A stretch of DNA of 64,000 nucleotides from Candidatus Ideonella esbjergensis (GTDB taxonomy: Bacteria > Pseudomonadota > Gammaproteobacteria > Burkholderiales > Burkholderiaceae_C): positions 62,001 through 126,000 of the forward strand of contig JADJLP010000004.1 of NCBI GenBank assembly GCA_016710065.1. Direction: 5' to 3'. The notes beneath the pieces were generated by a model. It saw nothing but the letters and a program-made list of their open reading frames with translations. It did no database searches and was not told the DNA's origin. A program made the translations under genes and the position numbers. Positions 45,274 through 56,323 of the stretch are shown one piece after another. The first letter of the stretch is position 1, and the number at the start of each line of letters is the position of its first letter.

Positions 45274-45953
45274 GCGGTGGCCTTGAGCAGATAGCCCAGA
45301 CCCCTGAGGGTGATGAGCTGCGCGCCGGTGGCAGCCAGGCGCTTGCGCAGCCGGTAGGCCACGACTTCGACGGCTTCGATCTGCACGTCCGGGTCGCCCG
45401 CGAAGACGATCTCGAACAGCCGTTCCTTGGCCACCGCATGGCCGGGCCGCTGCAGCAAGGCCGTGAGCAGCGCGGCCTCGCGCGGCGTCAGGTCCAACGC
45501 CTGGCCAAGGTGGTAGACCACGCCGCTGTCGGGGTCCACCTGCAAGCCGGCAAACGCGGGGGTGTGGCCGGGGATGGTGCTGCCGTCGGTGCCGCGCCGG
45601 CGCGTCAAGGCCCGGATGCGGGCCTCCAGTTCGTCCAGGTCGAAGGGCTTGGGCAAGTAGTCGTCGGCGCCGGTGTTCAGGCCCACGATGCGGTCCCCAA
45701 TGGTGCCGCGCGCCGTGATGATCAGCACCGGAGTGTCCAGGCCCTGGGCGCGGGCGCTAGCCAGCACCTGCAGGCCGTCGGGGCCAGGCAGGCTCAGGTC
45801 CAGCAGCACCACATCGGGCAGGCTGGCCTGCCAGCGGTCGAGTGCACGGTGGCCGTCACCGCAGGTCACCACACGCATGCCGCGGCGCTCCAGCGTGCGC
45901 TGCAACGTGGTTTGCATCGCCGGGTCGTCTTCGATCAACAGCACCTTGGTCAT
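45270..45953 (-). CDS. tctD: Response regulator TctD (OmpR family)
   Basis: 227 aa from MTKVLLIEDDPAMQTTL; an ATG four codons upstream (45965) is an alternative. Receiver with acidic pair IEDD, phospho-Asp in VVLLDLSLPGPDG, Thr in LIITARGTI and Lys in YLPKPFDLDE. The C-terminal winged helix has VEVVAYRLRKRLAATGAQL and TLRGLGYLL. It probably binds the short divergent region before tctC. Confidence 0.9.
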   Translation of the reverse strand: MTKVLLIEDDPAMQTTLQRTLERRGMRVVTCGDGHRALDRWQASLPDVVLLDLSLPGPDGLQVLASARAQGLDTPVLIITARGTIGDRIVGLNTGADDYLPKPFDLDELEARIRALTRRRGTDGSTIPGHTPAFAGLQVDPDSGVVYHLGQALDLTPREAALLTALLQRPGHAVAKERLFEIVFAGDPDVQIEAVEVVAYRLRKRLAATGAQLITLRGLGYLLKATA

Positions 45954-45993
45954 GGGCTTGACCATAGCGCAGCCCGGCAGGGGTACTGACACT

Positions 45994-46005
45994 GGTACTT
46001 GTACC
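45994..46005. promoter_or_regulatory. Candidate TctD operator
   Basis: GGTACTTGTACC is an inverted repeat with a two-base centre. GGTACTGACACT just before it repeats the left half. It lies in the 129-bp gap between the divergent tctD and tctC starts. OmpR-type regulators often bind direct half-sites, so the repeated GGTACT could be the real unit. Confidence 0.4.
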
Positions 46006-46082
46006 GAGGCTCAGGACAGCCAACTGACAGCCTGAACTCGCAACATCCAGCCACCTCAACGCTCATCAGCCGGAGACACCCC

Positions 46083-47042
46083 ATGCGTCGTGACACCTTC
46101 CTCAAATCCATGCTGGCCGCTGCCGCCAGCGCCGGCCTGCCGCTGTCGGCGTTGGCCGCCGCCAACCTGAAGATGATGATTCCCGCCAACCCTGGGGGTG
46201 GCTGGGACACCACCGGGCGTGCCGTGGGCAAGGCGCTGCAGGACGCCGGTGTGGCTGCGTCGGTGAGCTACGAAAACAAGGGTGGCGCGGCCGGTGCGCT
46301 GGGCCTGGCGCAGTTCGTCAACGCCAGCAAGGGCGACCCGAACGCACTGATGGTGATGGGCGCGGTGATGCTGGGCGGCATCATCACCGGCAAGCCGCCG
46401 GTGACGTTGTCGCAGGCCACACCCATCGCCCGCCTGACCAGTGAATACAACGTCTTTGTGCTGCCGTCCAACTCACCCTTCAAGACCATGAAGGACGTGA
46501 TCGAGGCGATGAAGAAAGACCCGGGCAGCGTCAAGTGGGGCGGCGGCTCGCGTGGTTCCACAGAGCACGTGGCGGCGGCGATGATCGCCCGCGAGGTCGG
46601 GGTGGATGCCGCCAAGATCAACTACGTGCCGTTCCGCGGCGGTGGTGAGGCTGTGGCGGCCATCCTGGGTGGCAATGTCAGCGTGGGCGGCAGCGGCTAC
46701 AGCGAGTTCGCCCAGTACATCGAGGCCGGCAAGATGCTGCCCATCGCGGTCACCTCGCCGGCGCGACTGAAGGGCCTGAACGTGCCCACACTGAAAGAGC
46801 TGGGCGTCAACGTCGAGATCGGCAACTGGCGCGGCGTCTATGGCGCACCCGGCATCACGCCAGCGCAAATCAAGGCGCTGACCGACATGGTGCTCGCGGC
46901 CACCAAGTCCAAGGCCTGGGCCGAGGCCATGGACAAGAACGGCTGGACGCCGGCCCTGTTGACCGGGCCAGCCTTCGCCGATTTCGTTGACCGCGAATTC
47001 GCCAGCCTGCGTGCGGTGATGGTCAAGTCGGGAATGATCTGA
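46083..47042 (+). CDS. tctC: Tripartite tricarboxylate transporter substrate-binding protein
   Basis: 319 aa from MRRDTFLKSMLAAAASAGLP, a cleavable signal ending near ALAAA. Bug/TctC fold: MMIPANPGGGWDTTGR, NKGGAAGALGLAQFV, VKWGGGSRGSTEHVAA and YVPFRGGGEAVAAILGG. It binds a carboxylate (citrate or relative; ligand not predictable) in the periplasm and delivers it to TctBA. A strong intrinsic terminator follows before tctB. Confidence 0.92.
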   Translation: MRRDTFLKSMLAAAASAGLPLSALAAANLKMMIPANPGGGWDTTGRAVGKALQDAGVAASVSYENKGGAAGALGLAQFVNASKGDPNALMVMGAVMLGGIITGKPPVTLSQATPIARLTSEYNVFVLPSNSPFKTMKDVIEAMKKDPGSVKWGGGSRGSTEHVAAAMIAREVGVDAAKINYVPFRGGGEAVAAILGGNVSVGGSGYSEFAQYIEAGKMLPIAVTSPARLKGLNVPTLKELGVNVEIGNWRGVYGAPGITPAQIKALTDMVLAATKSKAWAEAMDKNGWTPALLTGPAFADFVDREFASLRAVMVKSGMI

Positions 47043-47067
47043 GCCTCGCTCCCAAGTGAGGTTGGAT

Positions 47068-47099
47068 GGGTTGGTGCTGGGTGCACCAGCCCTTTTTTT
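47068..47099 (+). terminator. Intrinsic terminator between tctC and tctB
   Basis: GGGTTGGTGC (47068-47077) pairs with GCACCAGCCC (47083-47092) around a five-base loop, with one G-U pair, followed by seven T residues. It is placed to raise tctC expression over tctBA by partial termination. Confidence 0.88.
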
Positions 47100-47132
47100 C
47101 AGGCCGTGGCGCACGGCAGAGCTGGGGTGAAC

Positions 47133-47654
47133 ATGGGCAAGCCAGAACGGGAACAGGCCTTGGTGCTGCACCAGACCGCCATCGGCGTGGGTGTGCTGTT
47201 GGTGGGCGTGGCAATGGCCTGGGGTGCCACCGACATTTCATCGGTGGCAGGGTACGCCGGCGTGGGGCCCAACTTCATGCCCTGGCTGGTGGCGGTGGTG
47301 CTGGTGGTGTGCGGCCTGTGGCTGGTGTGGGAGGCTCGCACCGGTGGCTACCGCCTGGCCGAAGCCGGCTCGGGCGCCGAGCGCGGCGACTGGCCCGCGC
47401 TGCTGTGGGTGTCGGCCGGTGTGCTGCTGAATGCGGCGCTGATCACCACCGTGGGCTTCGTGCTCAGTTGCGGCCTGTGCTACGTGCTGGCGGTGCGCGG
47501 TTTGCGCTTGTCTGAGGGGCAGGCCGGAGGCGGCCTGCGCGGCGCTTTGAGGGATGGTGGCGTGGGCCTGGCCATCGCCGCGCCGGTGTACTGGATGTTC
47601 ACCAAGCTGCTGGCCATCAACCTGCCGGGCCTGACCGGCACTGGCTGGCTCTGA
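47133..47654 (+). CDS. tctB: Tripartite tricarboxylate transporter small membrane subunit TctB
   Basis: 173 aa from the ATG at 47133 (the ATG at 47106 is an alternative but lies closer to the terminator). Four membrane segments: AIGVGVLLVGVAMAWGA, PWLVAVVLVVCGLWLVW, WVSAGVLLNAALITTVGFVL with the next stretch, and GLAIAAPVYWMFTKLLAI. Poorly conserved family, identified by topology and position between tctC and tctA. Confidence 0.88.
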   Translation: MGKPEREQALVLHQTAIGVGVLLVGVAMAWGATDISSVAGYAGVGPNFMPWLVAVVLVVCGLWLVWEARTGGYRLAEAGSGAERGDWPALLWVSAGVLLNAALITTVGFVLSCGLCYVLAVRGLRLSEGQAGGGLRGALRDGGVGLAIAAPVYWMFTKLLAINLPGLTGTGWL

Positions 47655-47689
47655 CACCGCGCGAACACGGACGCACAAGGACGCACACC

Positions 47690-49180
47690 ATGGATATTTG
47701 GCAACAACTGCTGGGCGGCTTTGCCACCGCAGGCACCCCCATCAACCTGATGTGGGCCTTTGTGGGCTGCGTCATCGGCACCGGCATCGGCGTGCTGCCC
47801 GGCCTTGGGCCGGCGGTGACCGTGGCCATGCTATTGCCAATCACTGCACAGGTGGAGCCCACCGCGTCGATGATCTTTTTTGCCGGCATCTACTACGGCG
47901 CGATGTATGGCGGCTCCACCACCTCCATCCTGCTCAACACACCCGGCGAGACCGGCACCATGGTGACGGCGCTGGAGGGCTTCAAGATGGCCAAGAGCGG
48001 GCGTGCCGGTGCGGCTCTGGCCACCTCGGCCATAGGCTCTTTTGTGGCCGGCAGCATCGCCACCGTGCTGGTCACCCTGTTCGCGCCCATCGTGGCCGAT
48101 TTCGCCGTCAAGCTGGGCCCGCCCGAGTACTTCTGCCTCATGCTGCTGGCCTTCACCACGGTGAGTGCGGTGCTGGGGGCCAGTGCCTTGCGCGGCATCA
48201 CCGCCTTGTTCATCGGGCTGGCGGTGGGCCTGATCGGCCTGGACCAGATCACCGGCACGGTGCGCTACACCGGCGGCGTGCCCGAGTTCATGGACGGCAT
48301 CGAGGTGGTGCTGATCGCAGTGGGCCTGTTCGCCGTCGGCGAGGCGCTCTACAACGCGCTGTATGAAGGGCGCAGCGAAAGCTCGCTCAACACCACCGGC
48401 AAGGTGCACATGACCCGGCTGGAGTGGCAGCGCTCGTGGCCGGCCTGGCTGCGTGGCACCTTCATCGGTTTTCCTTTCGGCACTTTGCCGGCGGGTGGCT
48501 CGGAGATTCCCACCTTCATCAGCTATGCCACCGAGCGCCGGCTGTCCAAGCACCGGGACGAGTTCGGTACCGTGGGTGCCATTGAGGGCGTGGCGGGGCC
48601 GGAGGCCGCCAACAACGCTGCAGTGACGGCCACCCTGGTGCCGTTGCTGACGCTGGGCATTCCCACCTCGGTGACGGCTGCCATCTTGCTGTCGGCGCTG
48701 TCGAACTACGGCATCCAGGCTGGCCCGCAGTTGTTCACCACCTCTTCGGCCCTGGTCTGGGCGCTGATTGCCTCGCTCTACATCGGCAACGTGATGCTGC
48801 TGGTGCTGAACCTGCCTCTTGTGGGTTTGTGGGTCAAGCTGCTGAAGATCCCGCGCCCGCAGCTCTACGCCGGCATCATGATCTTCGCCACGGTGGGTGT
48901 TTACGGCATGCGCCAGAGCAGCTTCGATCTGTTCCTGATGTATGGCGTGGGCTTGGCGGGCGTGCTGATGAGGCGCTTCCACTTTCCCACCGCTCCGGTG
49001 ATCGTGGGCATGATCCTGGGGCCCATGGCCGAGGCGCAGATGCGCAATGCCCTGTCCATAGGCGAGGGCAAGTGGGGTGTGTTCGTCGAACGCCCCATGT
49101 CGGTGGTGCTGCTGGCTTGCGTGGCCAGCATTCTGCTGTTGCCGCGGCTGCTGCGGCTGGCGCGCCGCCTGGCCGCCTGA
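47690..49180 (+). CDS. tctA: Tripartite tricarboxylate transporter permease TctA
   Basis: 496 aa, about 11-12 membrane segments. Hallmarks: GTGIGVLPGLGPAVTVAMLL, YYGAMYGGSTTSILLNTPGE, GFPFGTLPAGGSEIPTFISY and TLGIPTSVTAAILL. It couples carboxylate import to an ion gradient together with TctB and TctC. Starts 35 bp after tctB; last gene of the operon, convergent with hemH. Confidence 0.94.
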   Translation: MDIWQQLLGGFATAGTPINLMWAFVGCVIGTGIGVLPGLGPAVTVAMLLPITAQVEPTASMIFFAGIYYGAMYGGSTTSILLNTPGETGTMVTALEGFKMAKSGRAGAALATSAIGSFVAGSIATVLVTLFAPIVADFAVKLGPPEYFCLMLLAFTTVSAVLGASALRGITALFIGLAVGLIGLDQITGTVRYTGGVPEFMDGIEVVLIAVGLFAVGEALYNALYEGRSESSLNTTGKVHMTRLEWQRSWPAWLRGTFIGFPFGTLPAGGSEIPTFISYATERRLSKHRDEFGTVGAIEGVAGPEAANNAAVTATLVPLLTLGIPTSVTAAILLSALSNYGIQAGPQLFTTSSALVWALIASLYIGNVMLLVLNLPLVGLWVKLLKIPRPQLYAGIMIFATVGVYGMRQSSFDLFLMYGVGLAGVLMRRFHFPTAPVIVGMILGPMAEAQMRNALSIGEGKWGVFVERPMSVVLLACVASILLLPRLLRLARRLAA

Positions 49181-49222
49181 GAGGCCGAGGGCGCGCCCGC
49201 CCGCGCTGGGCCGTGGATGGTT

Positions 49223-50308
49223 TCAGGCCTTGGCGCCGATGGCCAGGGCGCGCTGGCGTGTGGCCGCCAGGTCGGCGGCGGCCTCGGCTTCGGGCCAGCC
49301 ACCCAGGTGGCGCAGCGCCAGCGAGGCCAGGGCCTGCATGCCCTCGTGCGAGTCGTTCAGGCAGGCGATGTAGTGGTAGGCCTCGCCGCCGGCATGCAGA
49401 AAGGTCTCGCGGCCCTCCTGGGCGATTTCCTCCAGCGTTTCCAGGCAGTCGGCGGCAAAGCCGGGGCAGATCACGTCCACCCGCTTCACGCCGCGCGCAG
49501 CCAGGGCCTTGAGTGTGGGCTCGGTGGCGGGCTCCAGCCACTTGGCCTTGCCAAAGCGGCTCTGGAAGCTGACCTGGTATTCGTCGGGGCGCAGTTCCAG
49601 CGCCTCGGCCAGCAGGCGTGCCGTCTTGTGGCACTGGCAGTGGTAAGGGTCGCCCAGGTGCAGTGTGCGTTCGGGCATGCCGTGAAAGCTCATCACCAAC
49701 ATGGGGCTGCGGCCTTCGCGTTGCCAATGGCCGCGCACGCTGTGGGCCAGAGCGTTGATGTGGCCGGGGTCGTCGTGGTACTGCTGGATGAAGCGGAACT
49801 CTGGCACGCGCCGGGCCTGCATGCCCCAGGCGGCCACGGCATCGAAGGTGCTGGCGGTGGTGGCGCCAGAGTACTGCGGGTAAGCTGGCAGCACCAGGAT
49901 GCGCTCCACCCCCTGGGCACGCAAGGCATCGAGTGCCTGGGCGATGGAGGGTTGGCCGTAGCGCATGGCCGGCAGCACGATGACCTGGGCACCGCGCTCG
50001 CCCAGATAGCCCTGCAGCAGGGCGGCCTGGCGCTTCGTCCAGACCAGCAACGGCGAGCCTTCGGGTGTCCATACCGTGGCGTACTTGGCGGCCGACTTGG
50101 CCGGCCTGGTGCGCAGGATGATGCCGTGCAGGATGAGCTTCCAGACCAGCGCCGGGATCTCCACCACGCGCGGGTCGCTCAGGAACTCGGCCAGGTAGCG
50201 GCGCAGCGCGGCCGGGGTAGGGGCATCTGGCGTGCCCAGGTTGGCCAACAACACGCCCGTGCGCGAGGCCCGACCATGCGCGTGGGCAGGTTCTGTCTTG
50301 AAGGTCAT
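49223..50308 (-). CDS. hemH: Ferrochelatase
   Basis: 361 aa from the ATG at 50308 (MTFKTEPAHAHGRASRTGVL). Inserts Fe(II) into protoporphyrin IX, the last step of haem b synthesis. Conserved LANLGTPDAPTPAALRRYLA, catalytic His in VMSFHGMPERTLHLGDPY, and FQSRFGKAKWLEPATEPTL. A longer frame to 50431 overlaps the cyclase gene and is rejected. It lies 34 bp downstream of the cyclase gene on the same strand. Confidence 0.95.
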   Translation of the reverse strand: MTFKTEPAHAHGRASRTGVLLANLGTPDAPTPAALRRYLAEFLSDPRVVEIPALVWKLILHGIILRTRPAKSAAKYATVWTPEGSPLLVWTKRQAALLQGYLGERGAQVIVLPAMRYGQPSIAQALDALRAQGVERILVLPAYPQYSGATTASTFDAVAAWGMQARRVPEFRFIQQYHDDPGHINALAHSVRGHWQREGRSPMLVMSFHGMPERTLHLGDPYHCQCHKTARLLAEALELRPDEYQVSFQSRFGKAKWLEPATEPTLKALAARGVKRVDVICPGFAADCLETLEEIAQEGRETFLHAGGEAYHYIACLNDSHEGMQALASLALRHLGGWPEAEAAADLAATRQRALAIGAKA

Positions 50309-50342
50309 GGTGGGGGGGCGGGCAGGGGAACTGCCCGCAATC

Positions 50343-51272
50343 TCAGCCGCCGGTTTGCAGCACGGTGAAGGTGAGTATGGGCGTTTTGGGGTTGGTGGGC
50401 GGCCCGCCCAAACCCAGGGCGCCGGTGCCATGCAGGGTGCAGGCGGCGCGGCGCAGGCTGATCACGCCCTCGTCGCCGGCAAAGCGTACAAAGGTGCCAT
50501 TGATGCTCAGATCGGTCAGTTGCAGCGAGCCGCCCATCAGGTCGATGCGGGCATGGGCACGCGATACCCGGGCGTCATCAATGCGGAATGAGCAGGTGGT
50601 ACTGCGGCCCAGGATCAGTGGCAATTGGCTGCGCTCGAAGGCCTGCGCATTGCCGTTCCACCCCAGCCGCAAGCCGCCGGGCTCGTTGATGCCCATGCGC
50701 GATTCGAGCTGGGTGGACGCGGTGTCGGCATCGCGGCCGGCCAGTAGGTAAACGTCCACCGGCTCCACTCGGCCGCGCAGGTGCACTTTGTCGAGGTGTC
50801 GCAGCCGGGTGCGGGCCTCCCACGGCAGTTCGTCGTAGACCTCGCGGGTGATGAGCGTCTCGTTATCGCCGGCGTGGTCGAGCAGGCGGGCCGCCACGTT
50901 GACGGCATCGCCAAAGCAATCGCCACCCACTTCCACCACCTCGCCGCTGGCTACGGCCACTTGCAATTGCAGGCGGGCGGCCGGGTCAGCGCCCTGGCTG
51001 TGGCCGGTGGGTGCCCAGGCCGAATCCTGGCTGAGCGTCTCGTGCATTTCGATGGCCGCCATCACGGCCGACCGCACGGTGGGAAACACCGCCATGAGGC
51101 CATCACCCAAGGTCTTGACCAGTTGGCCACCCACGGCTGGTACCCGGCGTGCCAGGGCCGTGATGGACCGGGTGACCAGCGTGGTGGCCTGGGCATTGCC
51201 CAGCGTCTCGTAGAGCGCTGTGCTGCCACGCAGGTCAGCAAAGAGGACGACGCGTCGTTTGATGGTTGCCAT
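50343..51272 (-). CDS. Class III adenylate/guanylate cyclase with FHA domain
   Basis: 309 aa, cytoplasmic. Residues 1-180 form a cyclase domain with both metal-binding Asp (LFADLRGST and TLGDGLMAVF), the adenine-reading Lys in QLVKTLGDG and Asp in CFGDAVNVAARLLDH; Asn and Arg of the transition-state pair are there, so it looks active and ATP-specific. Residues about 215-300 are an FHA domain: LILGRSTTCSFRIDD, RVSRAHARIDL and LSINGTFVRF. The FHA half should bind phosphothreonine, linking cyclase output to a Ser/Thr kinase. No such kinase is in the window. It lies between rpoD and hemH. Confidence 0.87.
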   Translation of the reverse strand: MATIKRRVVLFADLRGSTALYETLGNAQATTLVTRSITALARRVPAVGGQLVKTLGDGLMAVFPTVRSAVMAAIEMHETLSQDSAWAPTGHSQGADPAARLQLQVAVASGEVVEVGGDCFGDAVNVAARLLDHAGDNETLITREVYDELPWEARTRLRHLDKVHLRGRVEPVDVYLLAGRDADTASTQLESRMGINEPGGLRLGWNGNAQAFERSQLPLILGRSTTCSFRIDDARVSRAHARIDLMGGSLQLTDLSINGTFVRFAGDEGVISLRRAACTLHGTGALGLGGPPTNPKTPILTFTVLQTGG

Positions 51273-51313
51273 GCGTCACGAGTGTAGCGCGGGGAAAACC
51301 GATGAGGCAGCCA

Positions 51314-53593
<2,280 letters not shown>

Positions 53594-53874
53594 GCAAGTT
53601 CTCGGTGAATGATTCCCAGTGGCGCCCCGCTATCGGCCTCGATGACGCTTACTCAAGCCAGTGCCAGCCGCGTACTGCAACGACTGTGCTCACTCGCGAA
53701 GATGAAGCGCGCCGCGGCAATGAAGGCCGCAACCGCAGGGCGGGCAAGATAGCGTGAACCGTTTGTATGCAGCCCTTGCGGGGTGGTTGGCCTGGTGGTT
53801 GCCCGTGTCGCGGGTGGCCGGGTCCGGAGGTGCTGCTGTCACTCTTGCCGCTGAAGGGGCGGATTATACCCAGA
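53594..53874 (-). promoter_or_regulatory. Spacer dnaG-rpoD with a TATAAT box
   Basis: On the minus strand a perfect TATAAT (53868-53863) sits seven bases after the dnaG stop, 270 bp upstream of rpoD. Its -35 region falls in the dnaG end and is poor. The rest of the spacer has no gene and no clear terminator, so read-through from dnaG is also possible. Confidence 0.4.
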
Positions 53875-55782
53875 TCACTCGGTGGCGCTGCGCTGCGTGA
53901 GGGCTTTCAGCCGTTCGTTGAGCGCGTTGCGCTCGTCGGTGAGGGCACGGTAGACGGGCAGGTTCAGCTCAGGCTCGGCGGCCAGCATTTCAAGGCGACG
54001 GTTCAGATCGCCCAGCAGCAAGCGGCCCACGGCGGAGTGCAAATCCTCCTCGCTGGCGTCAGGGTCGGCATCGCCATCGGCCAGAGCACGGCTGTCCGCA
54101 GGCAGTTGCTCGTCGTGGGCCAGCGCTTCGCGCAACACCGCCCACGAGCGTGGGCCGTGCTCGGCCATGTCGCGCTCCAGCCAGGCGATGGCTGGGCCAT
54201 GCGGCGCGGGCAGACCGTGCAGCAGATTGTGTTCGGCCAAGGTGAGTTTGTCCCACCAGCCGGGCTGGCCAAACAGCAGTTGCACCACACGGTCTTCAGG
54301 GCGTTTGGGGGGCAGGCGGCGGCCTGCTCCCGTGGGGCTGGCCGGGCCGGCTTTGCGGGCCGCACGCCATTGGTCTGCAGGCAACCATTCGCGTTTGCGG
54401 GGCCTGTGCTCGCCAGCGTTGCCGAAGGACTCTTCGGCGGGTTCGCTGCGATGGCGCTGGCCACCGCCCTGGGCCTGCCAGAGAGCGCTCAACTCTGTCG
54501 CAGGTAGGCTGCCAAGACGGGCCAACTCAGACAGCAGTTGGATGCGCAGTGCACCCTCGGGCAAGGCCATCCACAAGGGCCTGGCTTGTGAGAGCATGCG
54601 GGCGCGGCCCTCGGCACTGGCCAGGTCGCAATCATGGGCCACGTGCTCCAGCAGTTGCTTCGAGAGCGGCACAGCGTTGCGCACGCAGACCTCGAAGCCC
54701 TCCTTGCCGAACTCGCGGACGTAGCTGTCGGGGTCATGTTCGGCGGGCAGGAACAGGAAGCGGAAGCTGCGCGTGTCGGTGGCGTGGGGCAGGGCGGCTT
54801 CGAGCGCGCGGCCGGCGGCGCGGCGGCCGGCGGCATCGCCGTCGAAGCTGAACACCACCTGCTCGGTGAAGCGCAACAGCTTGTGGACATGTTCGGCCGT
54901 GCATGCTGTACCCAGGGTGGCCACGGCGTTGGGAAAGCCCAGCTGCGCCAGGGCCACCACGTCCATGTAGCCCTCGGTCACCAGGGCATAGCCCTTCTCG
55001 CGCATGCCGGTGCGCGACTCGAACAAGCCGTACAGCTCGCGGCCCTTGACGAAGATGGGGGTTTCGGGTGAGTTCAGGTACTTGGGTTCGCCCTTGTCCA
55101 GCACCCGGCCGCCGAAGGCGATGGTTTCGCCCTTGACGTTGCGGATGGGGAACATGATGCGGTCGCGAAAGCGGTCGTAGCGCTTGAGCTCGGCCTCGCT
55201 CTTGCCCTCGTCGGCGCCCTGCGTGATGACCATGCCAGATTCGGCCAGCAGCGGGTCGTCGTACCTGGGAAACACGCTGGCCAGGGTGCGCCAGCCTTCG
55301 GGGGCATAGCCCAGGGAGAAGCGGAGCGCGATCTCACCCGTCAGGCCCCGGCCTTTCAGGTAGCTCACCGCCCGAGGCGTGGCTTTGAGCTGCTTGCGGT
55401 AGTGGTCAGCCGCCTTTTCGAGCACGTCGGTCAGCGTGGCCTGTTGCTCTCGCAATCGGCTGGCTTCGGCGCGCTCGGCGGGCGTGGCTTCGTCCTCTGG
55501 CACCACCAGGCCGGCGGATTGGGCCAGGTCCCGCACTGCCTCCACAAAGCTCATGCCGTGGTGCTCGGTGAGAAAGCGGATCGCGTCGCCGTGCACACCG
55601 CAGCCAAAGCAGTGGTAGGTTTGGCGCGAGGGGCTGACGATGAAGCTGGGTGACTTCTCACCGTGGAAAGGGCACAGACCCTTGTGGTTGATACCGGCCT
55701 TCTTCAGCTCGACATGCCGCCCCACCACCTCGACCACGTCGGTGCGGGAAAGCAGTTCCTGGATGAAGCTTGAAGGGATCAA
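53875..55782 (-). CDS. dnaG: DNA primase
   Basis: 635 aa from a TTG at 55782 (MIPSSFIQELLSRTDVVEVV), which matches the family N-terminus; the longer ATG frame to 55866 would add 28 Pro/Gly/Cys-rich residues that cross the hns terminator. CHC2 zinc motif: CPFHGEKSPSFIVSPSRQ, then YHCFGCGVHGDAI. Toprim has VTEGYMDVVALAQLG and VFSFDGDAAGRRAAGRAL. The C-terminal helicase-binding domain is variable. It makes RNA primers for replication. Confidence 0.95.
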   Translation of the reverse strand: MIPSSFIQELLSRTDVVEVVGRHVELKKAGINHKGLCPFHGEKSPSFIVSPSRQTYHCFGCGVHGDAIRFLTEHHGMSFVEAVRDLAQSAGLVVPEDEATPAERAEASRLREQQATLTDVLEKAADHYRKQLKATPRAVSYLKGRGLTGEIALRFSLGYAPEGWRTLASVFPRYDDPLLAESGMVITQGADEGKSEAELKRYDRFRDRIMFPIRNVKGETIAFGGRVLDKGEPKYLNSPETPIFVKGRELYGLFESRTGMREKGYALVTEGYMDVVALAQLGFPNAVATLGTACTAEHVHKLLRFTEQVVFSFDGDAAGRRAAGRALEAALPHATDTRSFRFLFLPAEHDPDSYVREFGKEGFEVCVRNAVPLSKQLLEHVAHDCDLASAEGRARMLSQARPLWMALPEGALRIQLLSELARLGSLPATELSALWQAQGGGQRHRSEPAEESFGNAGEHRPRKREWLPADQWRAARKAGPASPTGAGRRLPPKRPEDRVVQLLFGQPGWWDKLTLAEHNLLHGLPAPHGPAIAWLERDMAEHGPRSWAVLREALAHDEQLPADSRALADGDADPDASEEDLHSAVGRLLLGDLNRRLEMLAAEPELNLPVYRALTDERNALNERLKALTQRSATE

Positions 55783-55833
55783 GGGTGAAGTCCGGGGAAA
55801 TGGCCGGGGCCCGGGACCGGGCCCACAAAAGCA

Positions 55834-55861
55834 ATCGGGGCAGCTGGTGGGCTGCCCCGAT
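55834..55861 (-). terminator. Intrinsic terminator of the H-NS-like gene
   Basis: ATCGGGGCAGC (55834-55844) and GCTGCCCCGAT (55851-55861) form an 11-bp perfect stem with a six-base loop. On the minus strand TGCTTTTG follows. It ends transcription 22 bp after the stop at 55883. Confidence 0.88.
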
Positions 55862-55882
55862 GCCAAGGGAGCGATTATCCGG

Positions 55883-56188
55883 TCAGAGTGCGAAATCGCT
55901 CAGTTGCTTGCCCGAAGCCAATGCGGCTTGCAGCCACTTGGGCTTGAGGCCACGGCCGGTCCACGCCTGGCCGCTGGCCGGGTCGCGGTATTTGGCGGCC
56001 ACTTTCTTGCTGCCTTCAGCCTTGGGCGCGGTGGGGGCCTTGCCGGCCAGATCGGCGGCCGTCAAACCATATTCGGCCATCAAGGCCTTGACTTTGGCAA
56101 TGGCATCAGTGCGGGCGGCACGCTGTGCTTCGGCGATTTGTTTTTCGAGAGCGGCTTTTTGGGCCAGCAGATCCTGAATCGAGGTCAT
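55883..56188 (-). CDS. H-NS family nucleoid-associated protein
   Basis: 101 aa. N-terminal coiled-coil dimerisation helix (LLAQKAALEKQIAEAQRAAR), an alanine/lysine linker, then the DNA-binding motif YRDPASGQAWTGRGLKPKWL of the betaproteobacterial H-NS/MvaT-unrelated (BpH3-like) group. It silences AT-rich DNA and shapes the nucleoid. TTGGAGA lies just before the ATG. The AT-rich leader near 56,240 is the sort of DNA H-NS binds, so autoregulation is possible. Confidence 0.92.
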   Translation of the reverse strand: MTSIQDLLAQKAALEKQIAEAQRAARTDAIAKVKALMAEYGLTAADLAGKAPTAPKAEGSKKVAAKYRDPASGQAWTGRGLKPKWLQAALASGKQLSDFAL

Positions 56189-56323
56189 GGTCTATCTCCA
56201 ATATGAAACCGGGACGGTGGGGCATGATAGCCCAGGATTGGAGGTTATATATGACCGACATACCCTGGGATATTCCCGTCCTCAGGGTCCGGTGAATCGT
56301 TCCTCGAAACTGCGCTACGCCAG

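Noticed and set aside
53863..53868. TATAAT after dnaG as a confirmed rpoD promoter
   Set aside because: The box is perfect but no -35 element lies at 16-18 bases, so it is only recorded as a low-confidence site.
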